The notes under the pieces are model-generated. The model saw nothing but the letters and a program-made list of their open reading frames with translations, was not told the origin of the DNA and made no database searches. Positions 51,775 to 60,615 of a stretch of DNA of 64,000 nt are shown piece by piece. The position numbers were made by a program, and so were the translations under genes. Within the stretch, counting starts at the first letter, position 1. Every line of letters begins with the position of its first letter. The DNA comes from CAVQCJ01 sp963849365 (GTDB lineage Bacteria > Actinomycetota > Actinomycetes > Prado026): the NCBI GenBank assembly GCA_963849365.1, contig CAWKHA010000001.1, positions 744,001 to 808,000 on the forward strand. Reading direction: 5' to 3'.

Positions 51775-52695
51775 TCAGCCACCCGCCACCGACACCTCGG
51801 TCCCCTGCCGGGTCGAAGCAGTGCCGGCGACCCGGGAGCGGCGCGGTTCGAGGTTGACGGCCAGCACGGCGCCGAGGACCACCCCGGCCCCGGCGATCTG
51901 TCCCGCGGCGAGCGACTGGTCCAGGAACAGCCGGCCGAAAAGCACGGCGACGAGGGGACTCAGCAGGCCGAAGAAGGCGACCGACCCGACCGGCAGCCGC
52001 CTGACTCCGCGGAACCACAGGGTGTACGCCAGCGCGGTCCCGAACAGGGTGAGGTAGGCGAAACCGGCGATGTTGACCACAGTGAGCGAGCCGGCTGCCG
52101 GAACGCCCTCGACCGCCAGCGTCACGGGCACCAGCACCAGCCCGCCCGCGACCAGCTGCCAGCCCGTGGTGACCAGGGGGCTCGCCGGCTGCCCCCAACG
52201 CTTCGCGAGCACGACGCCGGTCGCCATCACCACGGCGGCGGCGAGCGCGGCGCCCACCCCCAGCGGGTCCAGCGCCCCCGGCGCCTTCTGCACCAGCAGG
52301 GCGACGCCGGCGACGCTGGCGGCCCCGGCAGCCAGGCGGCGCCGGGTCAGGCGTTCGCCGACCCAGACCGCCGCCAGCCCGGCCACCAACAGCGGCTGGA
52401 TGGCGCCGATGGTCGCGGCCACCCCGCCGGGCAGCCGGCTGGCGGCCAGGAACAGCAGCGCGAAGAAGCCGCCGATGTTGAGCGTGCCCAGGACCAGGGA
52501 CCGCCACCACCACACACCCCGCGGCAGCCGGCGCCCGATCACGAGCAGGAGCAGGCCGCCCGGCAGCGCCCGCACTGTGGCGTCCAGCAGCGGACGCCCC
52601 GGCGGCAGGAGCTGGGTCGTGACGATGTACGTGGTTCCCCAGGTCGCGGGAGCCAGGGCTGTCGGCGCGACGAGCGCCCATCGATTGCTAAGCAC
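51775..52695 (-). CDS. EamA-family (drug/metabolite transporter superfamily) exporter
   Basis: A 306-residue membrane protein with about ten hydrophobic segments arranged as two EamA repeats (first from about WALVAPTALAPATWGTTYIV, second from about LGVGAALAAAVVMATGVVLAKRWG). Such proteins export amino acids, metabolites or drugs; the cargo is unknown. The GTG at 52695 is preferred because a TACTTT -10 box ends 6 nt before it, the leaderless layout. The in-frame ATG at 52713 lies inside the operator palindrome. It is divergent from the MarR gene, which probably represses it. Confidence 0.85.
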   Translation of the reverse strand: MLSNRWALVAPTALAPATWGTTYIVTTQLLPPGRPLLDATVRALPGGLLLLVIGRRLPRGVWWWRSLVLGTLNIGGFFALLFLAASRLPGGVAATIGAIQPLLVAGLAAVWVGERLTRRRLAAGAASVAGVALLVQKAPGALDPLGVGAALAAAVVMATGVVLAKRWGQPASPLVTTGWQLVAGGLVLVPVTLAVEGVPAAGSLTVVNIAGFAYLTLFGTALAYTLWFRGVRRLPVGSVAFFGLLSPLVAVLFGRLFLDQSLAAGQIAGAGVVLGAVLAVNLEPRRSRVAGTASTRQGTEVSVAGG

Positions 52696-52726
52696 TGAGG
52701 TAAAGTACCTCATCGCTTAGCAATCG
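52682..52726. promoter_or_regulatory. 45-bp palindromic operator over the EamA/MarR divergent promoters
   Basis: CGATTGCTAAGC (52682-52693) and GCTTAGCAATCG (52715-52726) are perfect inverted arms. Between them GAGGTA (52697-52702) and TACCTC (52706-52711) form a second inverted pair on the same centre (52704). The EamA -10 (TACTTT, - strand 52702-52707) lies at the centre. Confidence 0.8.
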
Positions 52727-52728
52727 GC

Positions 52729-52734
52729 TACCCT
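52729..52734 (+). promoter_or_regulatory. -10 element of marR-type gene (leaderless)
   Basis: TACCCT ends 6 nt before the ATG at 52741, with no ribosome site between. It begins 2 bp after the palindrome, so a bound repressor would also block this promoter. Confidence 0.55.
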
Positions 52735-52740
52735 GTTCCC

Positions 52741-53232
52741 ATGACCGACGCCGTCGACCGGATCCTCGAACAGTGGGCGCGCGAGCGCCCGGACCTGGAC
52801 GTGTCACCGATGGCGGTGATCGGCCGGCTGTCCCGCGCGTCGCGCCTGGCCGACGCGCGGCTGAACCGGGCCTTCGCGGTGCACGGCCTGGACAGCGCCG
52901 GCTTCGACCTGCTGGCGACGCTGCGGCGCAGCGGAAGGCCCTACCGGCTCACGCCGACCGAGCTGCAGCGCAGCTCGATGGTCACTTCGAGCGCGATCGC
53001 GCAGCGGCTGAACCGGCTGGAGGCCCGGGGCCTGGTCGCCCGCAGACCGAGCGAGCGCGACGGTCGTGCCACCGACGTGGTGCTCACGCCGCAAGGGCTG
53101 CGCCTCATCGACAAGGCCCTCCCCGACCACGTCGCGAACGAGCACCGGCTGCTGGCCGGGCTGACGGCCGGCGAGCGGCGGCAGCTGGCCGCCCTCCTCG
53201 CCCGCCTCTTCGACTCGGTCCAGGCCGGCTGA
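52741..53232 (+). CDS. MarR-family transcriptional regulator
   Basis: A 163-residue winged-helix repressor. Seen: ASRLADARLNRAFAVHGLDSAGFDLLATLRRSG, the recognition helix region LTPTELQRSSMVTSSAIAQRLNRLEARGLVAR, and the wing PSERDGRATDVVLTPQGLRLIDKAL. MarR dimers bind palindromes and leave DNA on binding a small ligand. It is divergent from the EamA exporter and the shared gap is a large palindrome, so control of the exporter and of itself is very likely. Confidence 0.93.
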   Translation: MTDAVDRILEQWARERPDLDVSPMAVIGRLSRASRLADARLNRAFAVHGLDSAGFDLLATLRRSGRPYRLTPTELQRSSMVTSSAIAQRLNRLEARGLVARRPSERDGRATDVVLTPQGLRLIDKALPDHVANEHRLLAGLTAGERRQLAALLARLFDSVQAG

Positions 53233-53259
53233 CCGAGCGCCCGCCGTCCGGCGCGCCGC

Positions 53260-54171
53260 TCAGGGCCCGGCGACCACCCCGACCAGCGGCTCGCCGGCGG
53301 CGAACCGCTCCAGCTGGCCCACGACGAACCGTTCCGCCCGCGGCCCGAACGCGCTGGAGTTCCCGCCGACGTGCGGGCTGAGCAGCAGCCCGGGTGCGTC
53401 CCACAGCGGGTGCTCGCGCGGCAGTGGTTCGGGGTCGGTGACGTCCAGCGCGGCGGTCAGGCGTCCGGACTCCAGCTCGGCCAGCAGCGCACCGGTCCGC
53501 ACGACCGCGCCGCGCGAGACGTTGACCAGGAGCGCGCCGTCCTTCATGGCCGCGAGGAAGGCCGCGTCCACCAGCCCGCGCGTGCCGTCGGTGAGCGGCA
53601 CGCAGAGCACCACGACGTCCGCCGCCGGCAGCAGCCCGGTCAGCTCGTCGATCCCGTGCACGCGCCCGGCGGCAGTGTCGCGGGCCGTCGACGCGACCGG
53701 GACCACGTCCACCTCGAACGGTTCCAGCCGCCGCGCCACGGCGCGACCGACGCCGCCGAACCCGACCACCAGCACCCGGCGGTCGGCGAGGGCAGGGCGG
53801 TGCTCCGGCGCCCACCGGTGCTCCCCGGCGGCACGGACGAAGTCGGGCACGCCGCGCAGCGCCGCCAGGGTCAGGGTGACCGCGAGCTCGGCCGTGGACG
53901 TGTCGTGCAGACCGGGCGCGTTGCACAGCACGGCACCGTGCGGCCGCGCGGCCAGCACGTCGTCGTAGCCCGCGGTCAACGTCTGCATCACCCGCAGCGA
54001 GTGCATCTGCGGCAGCGGCTCGAGCGCCCGGGGCCCGATCATGTACGGCAGCACGTACAGCTCGACCGCACCGACCGAGGACGGCCACGGAGCCGTGCCG
54101 TCCCAGCAGTCGACGCGCAGGCCTGCCGGCAGCTCCGACGCGGGCAGGAACGGCAGCCAGACGACGGTCAC
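53260..54171 (-). CDS. D-isomer-specific 2-hydroxyacid dehydrogenase
   Basis: A 303-residue NAD(P)-dependent 2-hydroxyacid dehydrogenase. Seen: TAELAVTLTLAALRGVPDF, the Rossmann loop VLVVGFGGVGRAVARRLEPFE (about residues 130-150), VNVSRGAVVRTGALLAELESG with the catalytic Arg, DVTDPEPLPREHPLWD with Glu, and LLSPHVGGNSSAFG with His. The substrate may be glyoxylate, hydroxypyruvate or another 2-oxo acid. The GTG at 54171 (MTVVWLPFLPAS) is chosen. A GTG at 54180 is in frame. It is divergent from ppc. Confidence 0.88.
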   Translation of the reverse strand: MTVVWLPFLPASELPAGLRVDCWDGTAPWPSSVGAVELYVLPYMIGPRALEPLPQMHSLRVMQTLTAGYDDVLAARPHGAVLCNAPGLHDTSTAELAVTLTLAALRGVPDFVRAAGEHRWAPEHRPALADRRVLVVGFGGVGRAVARRLEPFEVDVVPVASTARDTAAGRVHGIDELTGLLPAADVVVLCVPLTDGTRGLVDAAFLAAMKDGALLVNVSRGAVVRTGALLAELESGRLTAALDVTDPEPLPREHPLWDAPGLLLSPHVGGNSSAFGPRAERFVVGQLERFAAGEPLVGVVAGP

Positions 54172-54252
54172 GGTCCCCACCCCACCACACGTGACGGGTC
54201 CCGCTCGGCTCTTTGCCGGCCGGCTCGACCTCGCGCCGCTCCGGCAGCGCCC

Positions 54253-54258
54253 TATCCT
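54253..54258 (+). promoter_or_regulatory. Possible ppc -10 element
   Basis: TATCCT lies 51 bp upstream of the ppc GTG, in the gap divergent from the hydroxyacid dehydrogenase. No convincing -35 is seen. Confidence 0.3.
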
Positions 54259-54309
54259 TGCGGTACGGACGACGGCGTCCGCATCCGTCCCCGACCGGAA
54301 GCGCCGACC

Positions 54310-57045
54310 GTGCCCGACCCAGACCCGTCCTTCGACGACTCCCTCGACAGCCACGACCTGCGCGCCGACATCCGCCGGCTGAGCACGCTGCTCGGCGACA
54401 CCCTGGCCCGGCAGGAGGGTCCCGCCCTGCTCGAGCTGGTGGAGTCCGTGCGCACCCTGAGCCGCGACGACCCGGCCGCGGCCGAGAAGCTGCTGGCCGG
54501 GGTCGACGTCGCGACGGCGGGCCTGCTCGTGCGCGCGTTCGCCACGTACTTCCACCTCGCGAACGTCACCGAGCAGGTCCACCGCGGCCGGGAGCTGGCC
54601 AGGCAGCGGCGTGAACGGGGCGGCGGTTGGCTGGCCCGTGCCGGTGCCGCCCTGCAGCAGGCGATGGACGCGGGCGAGGTCGACCACGCCGAGCTCAGGT
54701 CCGGGGTCGCCCGGCTGGCGGTCCGGCCGGTGTTCACTGCGCACCCCACCGAGGCCGCCCGCCGGACCACCCTGGCCAAGCTGCGCCGGGTCGCCGAGCT
54801 GCTCGACGACGAGCCGGGCCCGCGCACCGACCGCCGGCTCGCCGAGGTGGTCGAGCTGCTCTGGCAGAGCGACGACCTGCGGGTGGCCAGGCCCGACGTC
54901 CTGGACGAGGCCCGCAACGCCGTCTACTACCTGGAAGAGCTCGCCAGGAACGCCGTGCCGGACGTGCTCGAGGAGCTGGCCTCGGTCCTGGCCGGGCTGG
55001 GCGCGCCGCTGCCGGTCACCGCACGCCCGCTCGCCTTCGGCACGTGGATCGGCGGTGACCGTGACGGGAACCCGAACGTCACGGCGGAGGCGTCCGTGCG
55101 GGTCCTCGAGCTGCAGCACGAGCACGCACTCCGGGTCACGCTCGACGTGGTCGGTGAGCTGCGTCAGGAGCTGTCGTCCTCGACCCGGCTCGTCGGGGTG
55201 TCCGCCGAGCTGGAGCGCTCGCTCGCCGCCGACCTGGCCGCGCTGCCGGAGATCGACCCTCGCTACCTGCGGCTGAACGCCGAAGAGCCCTACCGGCTCA
55301 AGGCCACCTGCATCCAGGCCAAGCTCGTCCGGACCAGGACCCGGCTGGCCGCGGGCAGCCCGCACCAGCCCGGCCGCGACTACGCGGGCACCGACGAGCT
55401 GCTCGCGGACCTGACCCTGCTGCGCGACTCGCTCCTGGCGCACCGCGGCACGTACGCCGCGCACGGCACGCTGGAACGGGTCGTCCGGGTGGTGGCCGCG
55501 GTGGGCCTTCAGCTCGCCGCGATGGACATCCGCGAGCACGCCGACGCGCACCATGCGGCCGTCGGGGCCCTGGTCGACCGGCTCGGCGAGCAGGGCTGGC
55601 GGTACCTCGACCTGCCCCGGGAGCACCGCCTCGCCCTGCTGCGGCGCGAGCTCGCCGGCCGGCGTCCGCTGGCGGGCGTCCCGGCCCCGCTGACCGGCGA
55701 CGAGGCACGCACGTTCGAGGTGTTCACCGCGGTCCGGGCGGCCCAGGACCGGTTCGGCGAGGCGGCCGTGCCGACGTACATCGTCTCCATGACCCGCGGC
55801 GCCGACGACGTGCTCGCGGCCGTCGTGCTCGCCCGCGAGGCAGGGCTGGTCGACCCGGGCGGCGGGGTGGCGCGGCTCGGGTTCGTCCCGCTGCTGGAGA
55901 CGGTCGAGGAGCTGCGCGGAGCGGACGGGGTCCTGGAGGACCTGCTGGCCGACCCGTCCTACCGCGAGCTCGTGCGCCTGCGTGGCGACGAGCAGGAGGT
56001 GATGCTCGGCTACAGCGACTCGAACAAGGCCGCCGGCATCACGACCGCGCAGTGGGAGATCTACCTGGCCCAGCGGCGGCTGCGCACGGTCGCGGCCCGG
56101 CACGGCGTGCGGCTGGTGTTCTTCCACGGGCGCGGCGGCACCGTCGGCCGCGGCGGCGGCCCGACCCGGGACGCCTTGCTGGCGCTGCCTTGGGGGACGC
56201 TCGACGGGGCCGTCAAGCTGACCGAGCAGGGCGAGGTCATCTCCGACAAGTACGCGCTGCCCGCGCTCGCCAGGGAGAACCTCGAGCTCACGGTCGCCGG
56301 GGCGCTGGAGGCCACCTTCCTGCACCGGCGCGCGCGCAGCGACCCGCAGACGCTCGCGCGCTTCGACGGTGCCATGGAGGTGATATCGGAGGCGGCGTAC
56401 GCGGCCTACCGCGGCCTGGTCGAGCACCCGGACCTGGCGGACTACTTCTTCGCCGCGACGCCGACGGACCAGCTGGGCTCGTTGCAGCTGGGGTCCAGAC
56501 CGGCCCGCCGCCCGGACAGCGGCGCCGGGCTGGACGGGTTGCGTGCGATCCCGTGGGTCTTCGGCTGGACCCAGTCGCGACAGGTCGTCCCCGGCTGGTA
56601 CGGCGTGGGCTCGGGTCTGGCCGCGGCGCGCGCCGCCGGACTGGACGACGTGCTGGTCGAGATGCAGGCGGACTGGCACTTCTTCCGGACGTTCCTGTCC
56701 AACGTCGAGATGACCCTGGTCAAGACCGACCTCGACGTCGCCCGCGGCTACGTCGAGGCGCTCGTGCCGTCGCACCTGCGCGACCCGTTCGCCCTGGTCG
56801 TCGACGAGCACGCCCGCACGGTGGGCGAGGTGCTGCGGCTGACCGGCGAGGACCGGCTGCTCGGCGCCATGCCCGGTCTGCGCCGGACCCTGCAGGTGCG
56901 CGACGCCTACCTGCAGCCGCTGCACCTGCTGCAGGTCTCGCTGCTGCAGCGGCTGCGCGCGGACGACGACCCGGACCAGGACCTGCGCCGGGCTCTCCTG
57001 CTCAGCGTCAACGGGATCGCGGCAGGCTTGCGGAACACCGGCTGA
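54310..57045 (+). CDS. ppc: Phosphoenolpyruvate carboxylase
   Basis: Refills the TCA cycle by carboxylating phosphoenolpyruvate to oxaloacetate. The 911 residues contain the catalytic His in VFTAHPTEAARRTTLAKLRR (about 140-160), GTWIGGDRDGNPNVTAE, GYSDSNKAAGITTAQWEIY, the Gly/Arg loop FFHGRGGTVGRGGGPTRDA, and a C-terminus ending in RNTG, the typical last residues. A GTG at 54310 gives MPDPDPSFDDSLDSHDLRADI. No phosphorylatable plant-type N-terminus is present, as expected for bacteria. Confidence 0.97.
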   Translation: MPDPDPSFDDSLDSHDLRADIRRLSTLLGDTLARQEGPALLELVESVRTLSRDDPAAAEKLLAGVDVATAGLLVRAFATYFHLANVTEQVHRGRELARQRRERGGGWLARAGAALQQAMDAGEVDHAELRSGVARLAVRPVFTAHPTEAARRTTLAKLRRVAELLDDEPGPRTDRRLAEVVELLWQSDDLRVARPDVLDEARNAVYYLEELARNAVPDVLEELASVLAGLGAPLPVTARPLAFGTWIGGDRDGNPNVTAEASVRVLELQHEHALRVTLDVVGELRQELSSSTRLVGVSAELERSLAADLAALPEIDPRYLRLNAEEPYRLKATCIQAKLVRTRTRLAAGSPHQPGRDYAGTDELLADLTLLRDSLLAHRGTYAAHGTLERVVRVVAAVGLQLAAMDIREHADAHHAAVGALVDRLGEQGWRYLDLPREHRLALLRRELAGRRPLAGVPAPLTGDEARTFEVFTAVRAAQDRFGEAAVPTYIVSMTRGADDVLAAVVLAREAGLVDPGGGVARLGFVPLLETVEELRGADGVLEDLLADPSYRELVRLRGDEQEVMLGYSDSNKAAGITTAQWEIYLAQRRLRTVAARHGVRLVFFHGRGGTVGRGGGPTRDALLALPWGTLDGAVKLTEQGEVISDKYALPALARENLELTVAGALEATFLHRRARSDPQTLARFDGAMEVISEAAYAAYRGLVEHPDLADYFFAATPTDQLGSLQLGSRPARRPDSGAGLDGLRAIPWVFGWTQSRQVVPGWYGVGSGLAAARAAGLDDVLVEMQADWHFFRTFLSNVEMTLVKTDLDVARGYVEALVPSHLRDPFALVVDEHARTVGEVLRLTGEDRLLGAMPGLRRTLQVRDAYLQPLHLLQVSLLQRLRADDDPDQDLRRALLLSVNGIAAGLRNTG

Positions 57046-57076
57046 GCGGACCCCGGACGACGTACGCTCTGCGGCC

Positions 57077-57931
57077 ATGAGCGAACCGACGGGGGACGGC
57101 GAGGCTGCCCCGCTCCCGACCGAACCGACGCCCTCGACCGCACCCGAGGGCTCCGCCGAACCCCAGCCCCCCGGCCCCCCACCGCCCGGCTGGTACCCGG
57201 ACCCGGCCGGTAGCGGTCAACCGCGTTACTGGGACGGCGTCGCCTGGGCCGGCGAGCCGGCGCCGCCCGGACCGGCCAGGAGGCGCGGCAGGTTCGTCGC
57301 GGTGGTCGTGGCGGTCTTCGTGCTGCTCGTCGCCGGCGCCGCCGGTGCCGTCGCCCTCGCGCGGCACAAGCAGTCGACGCCGGTGGCGGCCGCGACCCAC
57401 GTCGCCGGTGGGACCACGGTCAGCGCCAGGGGCGTGACGGTCACGCTCCCCGCCGGGTGGACCAACGTCCCGACGTCGCCGGAGGACTTCGCCAAGTACC
57501 TCGACAAGGCCGGCACCACGAACCCCGCGATGGCCAAGCAGCTCACCGCGCAGATGAGAGCGGCCAGCTCCCAGTCGCTGGTCATGTTCGCCATCAAGAC
57601 ATCGGACGCCTCGGCTGAGTTCACGACCGACGCCGACATGGGCGTGGTGCCCGGCAGCGGCATGGACGCCGCCGACGGGATCGACCCGATCGAGCGGCAG
57701 CTCAAGGCGGCCGGGGCGGAGAACGTCACCGTCGTCGCCCGCTCCATCGCGGGCCACGACGCGGTGTTCTCGACCTACGACCTGCGGAACGTCACGAGCG
57801 GGCTGGTGGTGCACGGGGCCCAGTACACGGTGCTCGGTCCCACCGAGATCGCCTTCCTGGCGGTTTCGACGACCGGGTCGGACGCCGCCGCCCTCGCCGA
57901 GCAGATCGCGTCGACCATCACGTTCGACTGA
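57077..57931 (+). CDS. DUF2510-domain single-pass membrane protein
   Basis: A 284-residue protein: a Pro-rich N-terminus, a DUF2510 motif PPPGWYPDPAGSGQPRYWDGVAW (about residues 34-56; a small WW-like cytoplasmic module common in actinobacteria), one membrane helix (FVAVVVAVFVLLVAGAAGAVALA, about 74-96) and an extracellular domain of about 185 residues with VTVTLPAGWTNVPTSPEDFAKYL. The outside domain resembles lipoprotein-type folds, but I cannot name it. It begins 31 bp after ppc and may be co-transcribed. Confidence 0.8.
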   Translation: MSEPTGDGEAAPLPTEPTPSTAPEGSAEPQPPGPPPPGWYPDPAGSGQPRYWDGVAWAGEPAPPGPARRRGRFVAVVVAVFVLLVAGAAGAVALARHKQSTPVAAATHVAGGTTVSARGVTVTLPAGWTNVPTSPEDFAKYLDKAGTTNPAMAKQLTAQMRAASSQSLVMFAIKTSDASAEFTTDADMGVVPGSGMDAADGIDPIERQLKAAGAENVTVVARSIAGHDAVFSTYDLRNVTSGLVVHGAQYTVLGPTEIAFLAVSTTGSDAAALAEQIASTITFD

Positions 57932-57941
57932 CGACGGGCGG

Positions 57942-58919
57942 CTACCAGGCGTAGTCCTCCGGTGCGGTCCGGTGGCCCGGGAAGATCTCGTCGAGCCGCG
58001 CGAGCACCTTGTCGTCCAGCTCGATCTCCAGCGCCCGCAGCGATCCGTCGAGCTGCTCGACGGTGCGCGGCCCGATGATGGGCGCGGTCACCGCCGGGTC
58101 GCGTGAGCAGCCAGGCGAGGCCGACGTGCGCCGGCTCCTCGCCGATCTCGGTGCACAGGTCCTCGTACTGCTCGAGCTGCGGCCGGTGCGTCTCCAGATA
58201 CTCCTTCGACCGCCCGCCGCTGCGCCGGCTGCCCTCGCGCTCCTTGCGGATCACACCGCCGAGCAGCCCGCCGTTCAGCGGCGACCAGGGGATGACGCCG
58301 AGCCCGTAGTGCTCCGCGGCCGGCAGCACCTCGAGCTCGACCGCGCGGTTCACCAGGTTGTAGATGCGACTGCTCGCTCACCAGACCGAGGAAGTGCCGG
58401 GCCTTCGCGGCCTCCTGCGCCCTGGCGATGTGCCAGCCGGCGAAGTTCGAGGAGCCGACGTAGAGGATCTTGCCCTGGGCGACGCAGGACCTCCATCGCC
58501 TGCCAGATCTCGTCCCAGGGCGTCGCGCGGTCGATGTGGTGCATCTGGTAGAGGTCGATGTAGTCGGTCTGCAGCCGGCGTGAGCGAGGCGTCGCAGGCG
58601 CGGCGGATGTTGCAGCGCGGAGAGCCGGCGCTCGTTGGGCCAGTCGCCCATGTCGCCGTACAGCTTGGTGGCGAGGACGGTGCGCTCGCGCCGGCCGCCG
58701 CCCTGGGCGAACCAGCGGCCGATGATCTGCTCGGTGCAGCCCTCGCCGCGGCTGCCAGCCGTAGACGTTGGCGGTGTCGAAGAAGTTGATGCCGTGCTCG
58801 AGGGCGCGGTCCATGATCGCGTGCGAGTCCGGCTCGGTGGTCTCCGGGCCGAAGTTCATGGTGCCCAGGCACAGCCGGCTGACGGACAGGCCGGTACGGC
58901 CGAGGTGGGTGAAGTCCAT
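57942..58919 (-). pseudogene. Aldo/keto reductase broken by six apparent single-base insertions
   Basis: NADPH-dependent aldo/keto reductase family. Read across frame changes, the protein has MDFTHLGRTGLSVSRLCLGTM, GINFFDTANVYGW (catalytic Asp and Tyr region), TKLYGDMGDWPNERR, IDLYQMHHIDRATPWDEIW, GKILYVGSSNFAGWHIARAQ, YGLGVIPWSPLNGGLLGG and GHRTAPEDYAW at the end. Extra bases are needed near 58748, 58612, 58581, 58484, 58366 and 58095, all +1. Removing them gives exactly 323 residues, normal length, without any internal stop. A decayed gene would be expected to show other damage, so sequence error is the better reading. It is typed as pseudogene only because the frame as given is broken. Confidence 0.8.
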
Positions 58920-58980
58920 GCTCCCGTCCTACCCCGCGCTTGGTTGAAGGGCAAATCAATGGCTGCGGCGGCGATGAGGC

Positions 58981-59346
58981 ATGCTTCTGGACGTGGAAGA
59001 GCCGTCGACCCCGGCACGCCCGGACCCGGACGACGTCGTCGGCGCGGGCAAGAGCCTGCAGCACAACGCGATCTTCACGATGTTCATGGGCGCCGCCGCG
59101 GCGTTCGGCGGCGGGACGCTCGGCGGGCAGCGCGGCGCGCGGATGTCCAGCCGGGTGAAGCACACGCCCTGGTGGGTGCAGGTCGCGTTCGGGATGGTCC
59201 TCTGGCAGCCGATCGTCACCATCCCGCTCTTCTACCTGGTCACCGGGAGCTGGGGGCGTGCCTTCGTGATCGGGGCGCTGCTGTGGGTGGGCTGCACGCT
59301 CGTCGGCAGCCTGCTCATCTCGATCTTCGCGATCCGCGACCCCTAG
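58981..59346 (+). CDS. Small integral membrane protein of unknown function
   Basis: A 121-residue protein. The first 30 residues are acidic and probably cytoplasmic. Hydrophobic segments follow at about residues 31-48 (IFTMFMGAAAAFGGGTLGG), 66-87 (VQVAFGMVLWQPIVTIPLFYLV) and 92-116 (AFVIGALLWVGCTLVGSLLISIFAI), so two or three membrane helices. I recognise no family. It is convergent with the histidine kinase gene and divergent from the aldo/keto reductase. The start may also be a GTG at 58993. Confidence 0.6.
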   Translation: MLLDVEEPSTPARPDPDDVVGAGKSLQHNAIFTMFMGAAAAFGGGTLGGQRGARMSSRVKHTPWWVQVAFGMVLWQPIVTIPLFYLVTGSWGRAFVIGALLWVGCTLVGSLLISIFAIRDP

Positions 59347-59365
59347 CGCGACGGGTTCTGCGGCG

Positions 59366-60607
59366 TCAACGACGTCGCCGTGACCCGGCCCTGGGGAGCG
59401 TGAGCTCCAGCAGCGCGCCGGCTCCGTCCGCGCCCTCCCCCGCACGGTCCAGGTTCCGGGCCGTGACCGTCCCGCCGTGCCCCGCGGCGACCTCGCTGAC
59501 CAGCGCGAGGCCCAGCCCGTAGCTGCGCCGGGTCGAGCCGGGGGCCGGCGACGACTCGAACCTCTCGAAGAGCCGGGGCAGCAGGTCCGGTTCGATCCCC
59601 CGGCCGTCGTCGCTCACCCGGACGACGACGTTGGACCCGTTGCCCTGCACGCCGACCGTCACGTCGGTGCGGGCATGGCGGACGGCGTTGTCCACCAGCG
59701 CGGTCACGGCCCGGCGCAGGGCCGCGGAGGACGCGTCCTGCACGACGGTGTCCCCTTCGACCTCACATCTGACGTTCACTCCGTCGGCCCGGGCGGACGC
59801 TGCCGCCGCGGCAGCGACCTCGCGGGCCAGGTGTCCCACGTCCACCCGCTCGTGCCGCTTGTTGCTGCGCGGGTCGGCGGCGACCAGCAGGTCCTCGAGG
59901 ACGTTGGCGAGATTCCGCGCGTCCGCGACCAAGCCGTCGACCTCGCGGGCGACGGTCGCGGCGTCGGCGTTCTCACGTACGTCGCGGCGCACGAGCTGAG
60001 CGCGGGTGCTCAGCAATGTCAACGGCGTACGGAGCTCATGGCTCGCGTCGGCGACGAAGCGCCGCTGCAGCGCCAGCGCCTGCGCGGTCGGTCGCATGGC
60101 CCGGCCGGCGAGGAACACGCCGGCCCCCGCAGCCAGCGCGAGGCCCACGACCCCGCTGACCGCGAGCGCGAGCGCCAGCCGGTTGCGCTCCCCCCGGTCC
60201 GCGGACAGGTCGAGGACGCCCTGGACCACCGACTGCCCGCGAACCGTCGTGACCACGAGGTAGTCGCGGCCGGAGACCTCGGTCGTGCGGGTCTGCTCCG
60301 CACGCGTCCGCGCCGCCGCGTCCATGGACTCGCGGTCGGGGAAGCCGCGCGGAAGGCCGCGCGAGCTCGCCTCCCGGGTCGCGGAGCGGATGGTGAGCCA
60401 CGCCCCCGCCGGCGGATCGGTCACGTCGTCGGCCTTGGCCACGGTCTGCCGCAGCAGGTGCAGCTCGGCCGCACTCTGGCTGCGCAGCACCACGACCAGA
60501 GCCACGGCCTCGAGCGTCAGCACCACGAGGGCGATCAGGCCGGCCGTCTGCAGCGCCAGCCGGAAGGCCGCGCGGCGCAGCGAGTGCGGTTGCGGCTCGA
60601 GCGACAT
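59366..60607 (-). CDS. Two-component sensor histidine kinase
   Basis: A 413-residue membrane kinase: TM1 at about 12-40 (AGLIALVVLTLEAVALVVVL), an outside sensor domain of about 110 residues, TM2 near 150-175 (LALALAVSGVVGLALAAGAG), a HAMP-like linker, HisKA with the phospho-His in ADASHELRTPLTLLST, and HATPase with ALVDNAVRHA (N box), SDDGRGIEPDLL (G1) and SYGLGLALVSEVAAGHGG. The signal is unknown. The ATG at 60607 is used. A TTG at 60619 overlapping the regulator stop (TTGA) is an equally plausible start. Confidence 0.93.
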   Translation of the reverse strand: MSLEPQPHSLRRAAFRLALQTAGLIALVVLTLEAVALVVVLRSQSAAELHLLRQTVAKADDVTDPPAGAWLTIRSATREASSRGLPRGFPDRESMDAAARTRAEQTRTTEVSGRDYLVVTTVRGQSVVQGVLDLSADRGERNRLALALAVSGVVGLALAAGAGVFLAGRAMRPTAQALALQRRFVADASHELRTPLTLLSTRAQLVRRDVRENADAATVAREVDGLVADARNLANVLEDLLVAADPRSNKRHERVDVGHLAREVAAAAAASARADGVNVRCEVEGDTVVQDASSAALRRAVTALVDNAVRHARTDVTVGVQGNGSNVVVRVSDDGRGIEPDLLPRLFERFESSPAPGSTRRSYGLGLALVSEVAAGHGGTVTARNLDRAGEGADGAGALLELTLPRAGSRRRR

Positions 60608-60615
60608 CGTGTCCG

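Noticed and set aside
53260..57078. A 1272-residue - strand frame running through ppc
   Set aside because: Only its last 303 residues (the hydroxyacid dehydrogenase) are real. The rest is antisense to well-conserved ppc motifs.
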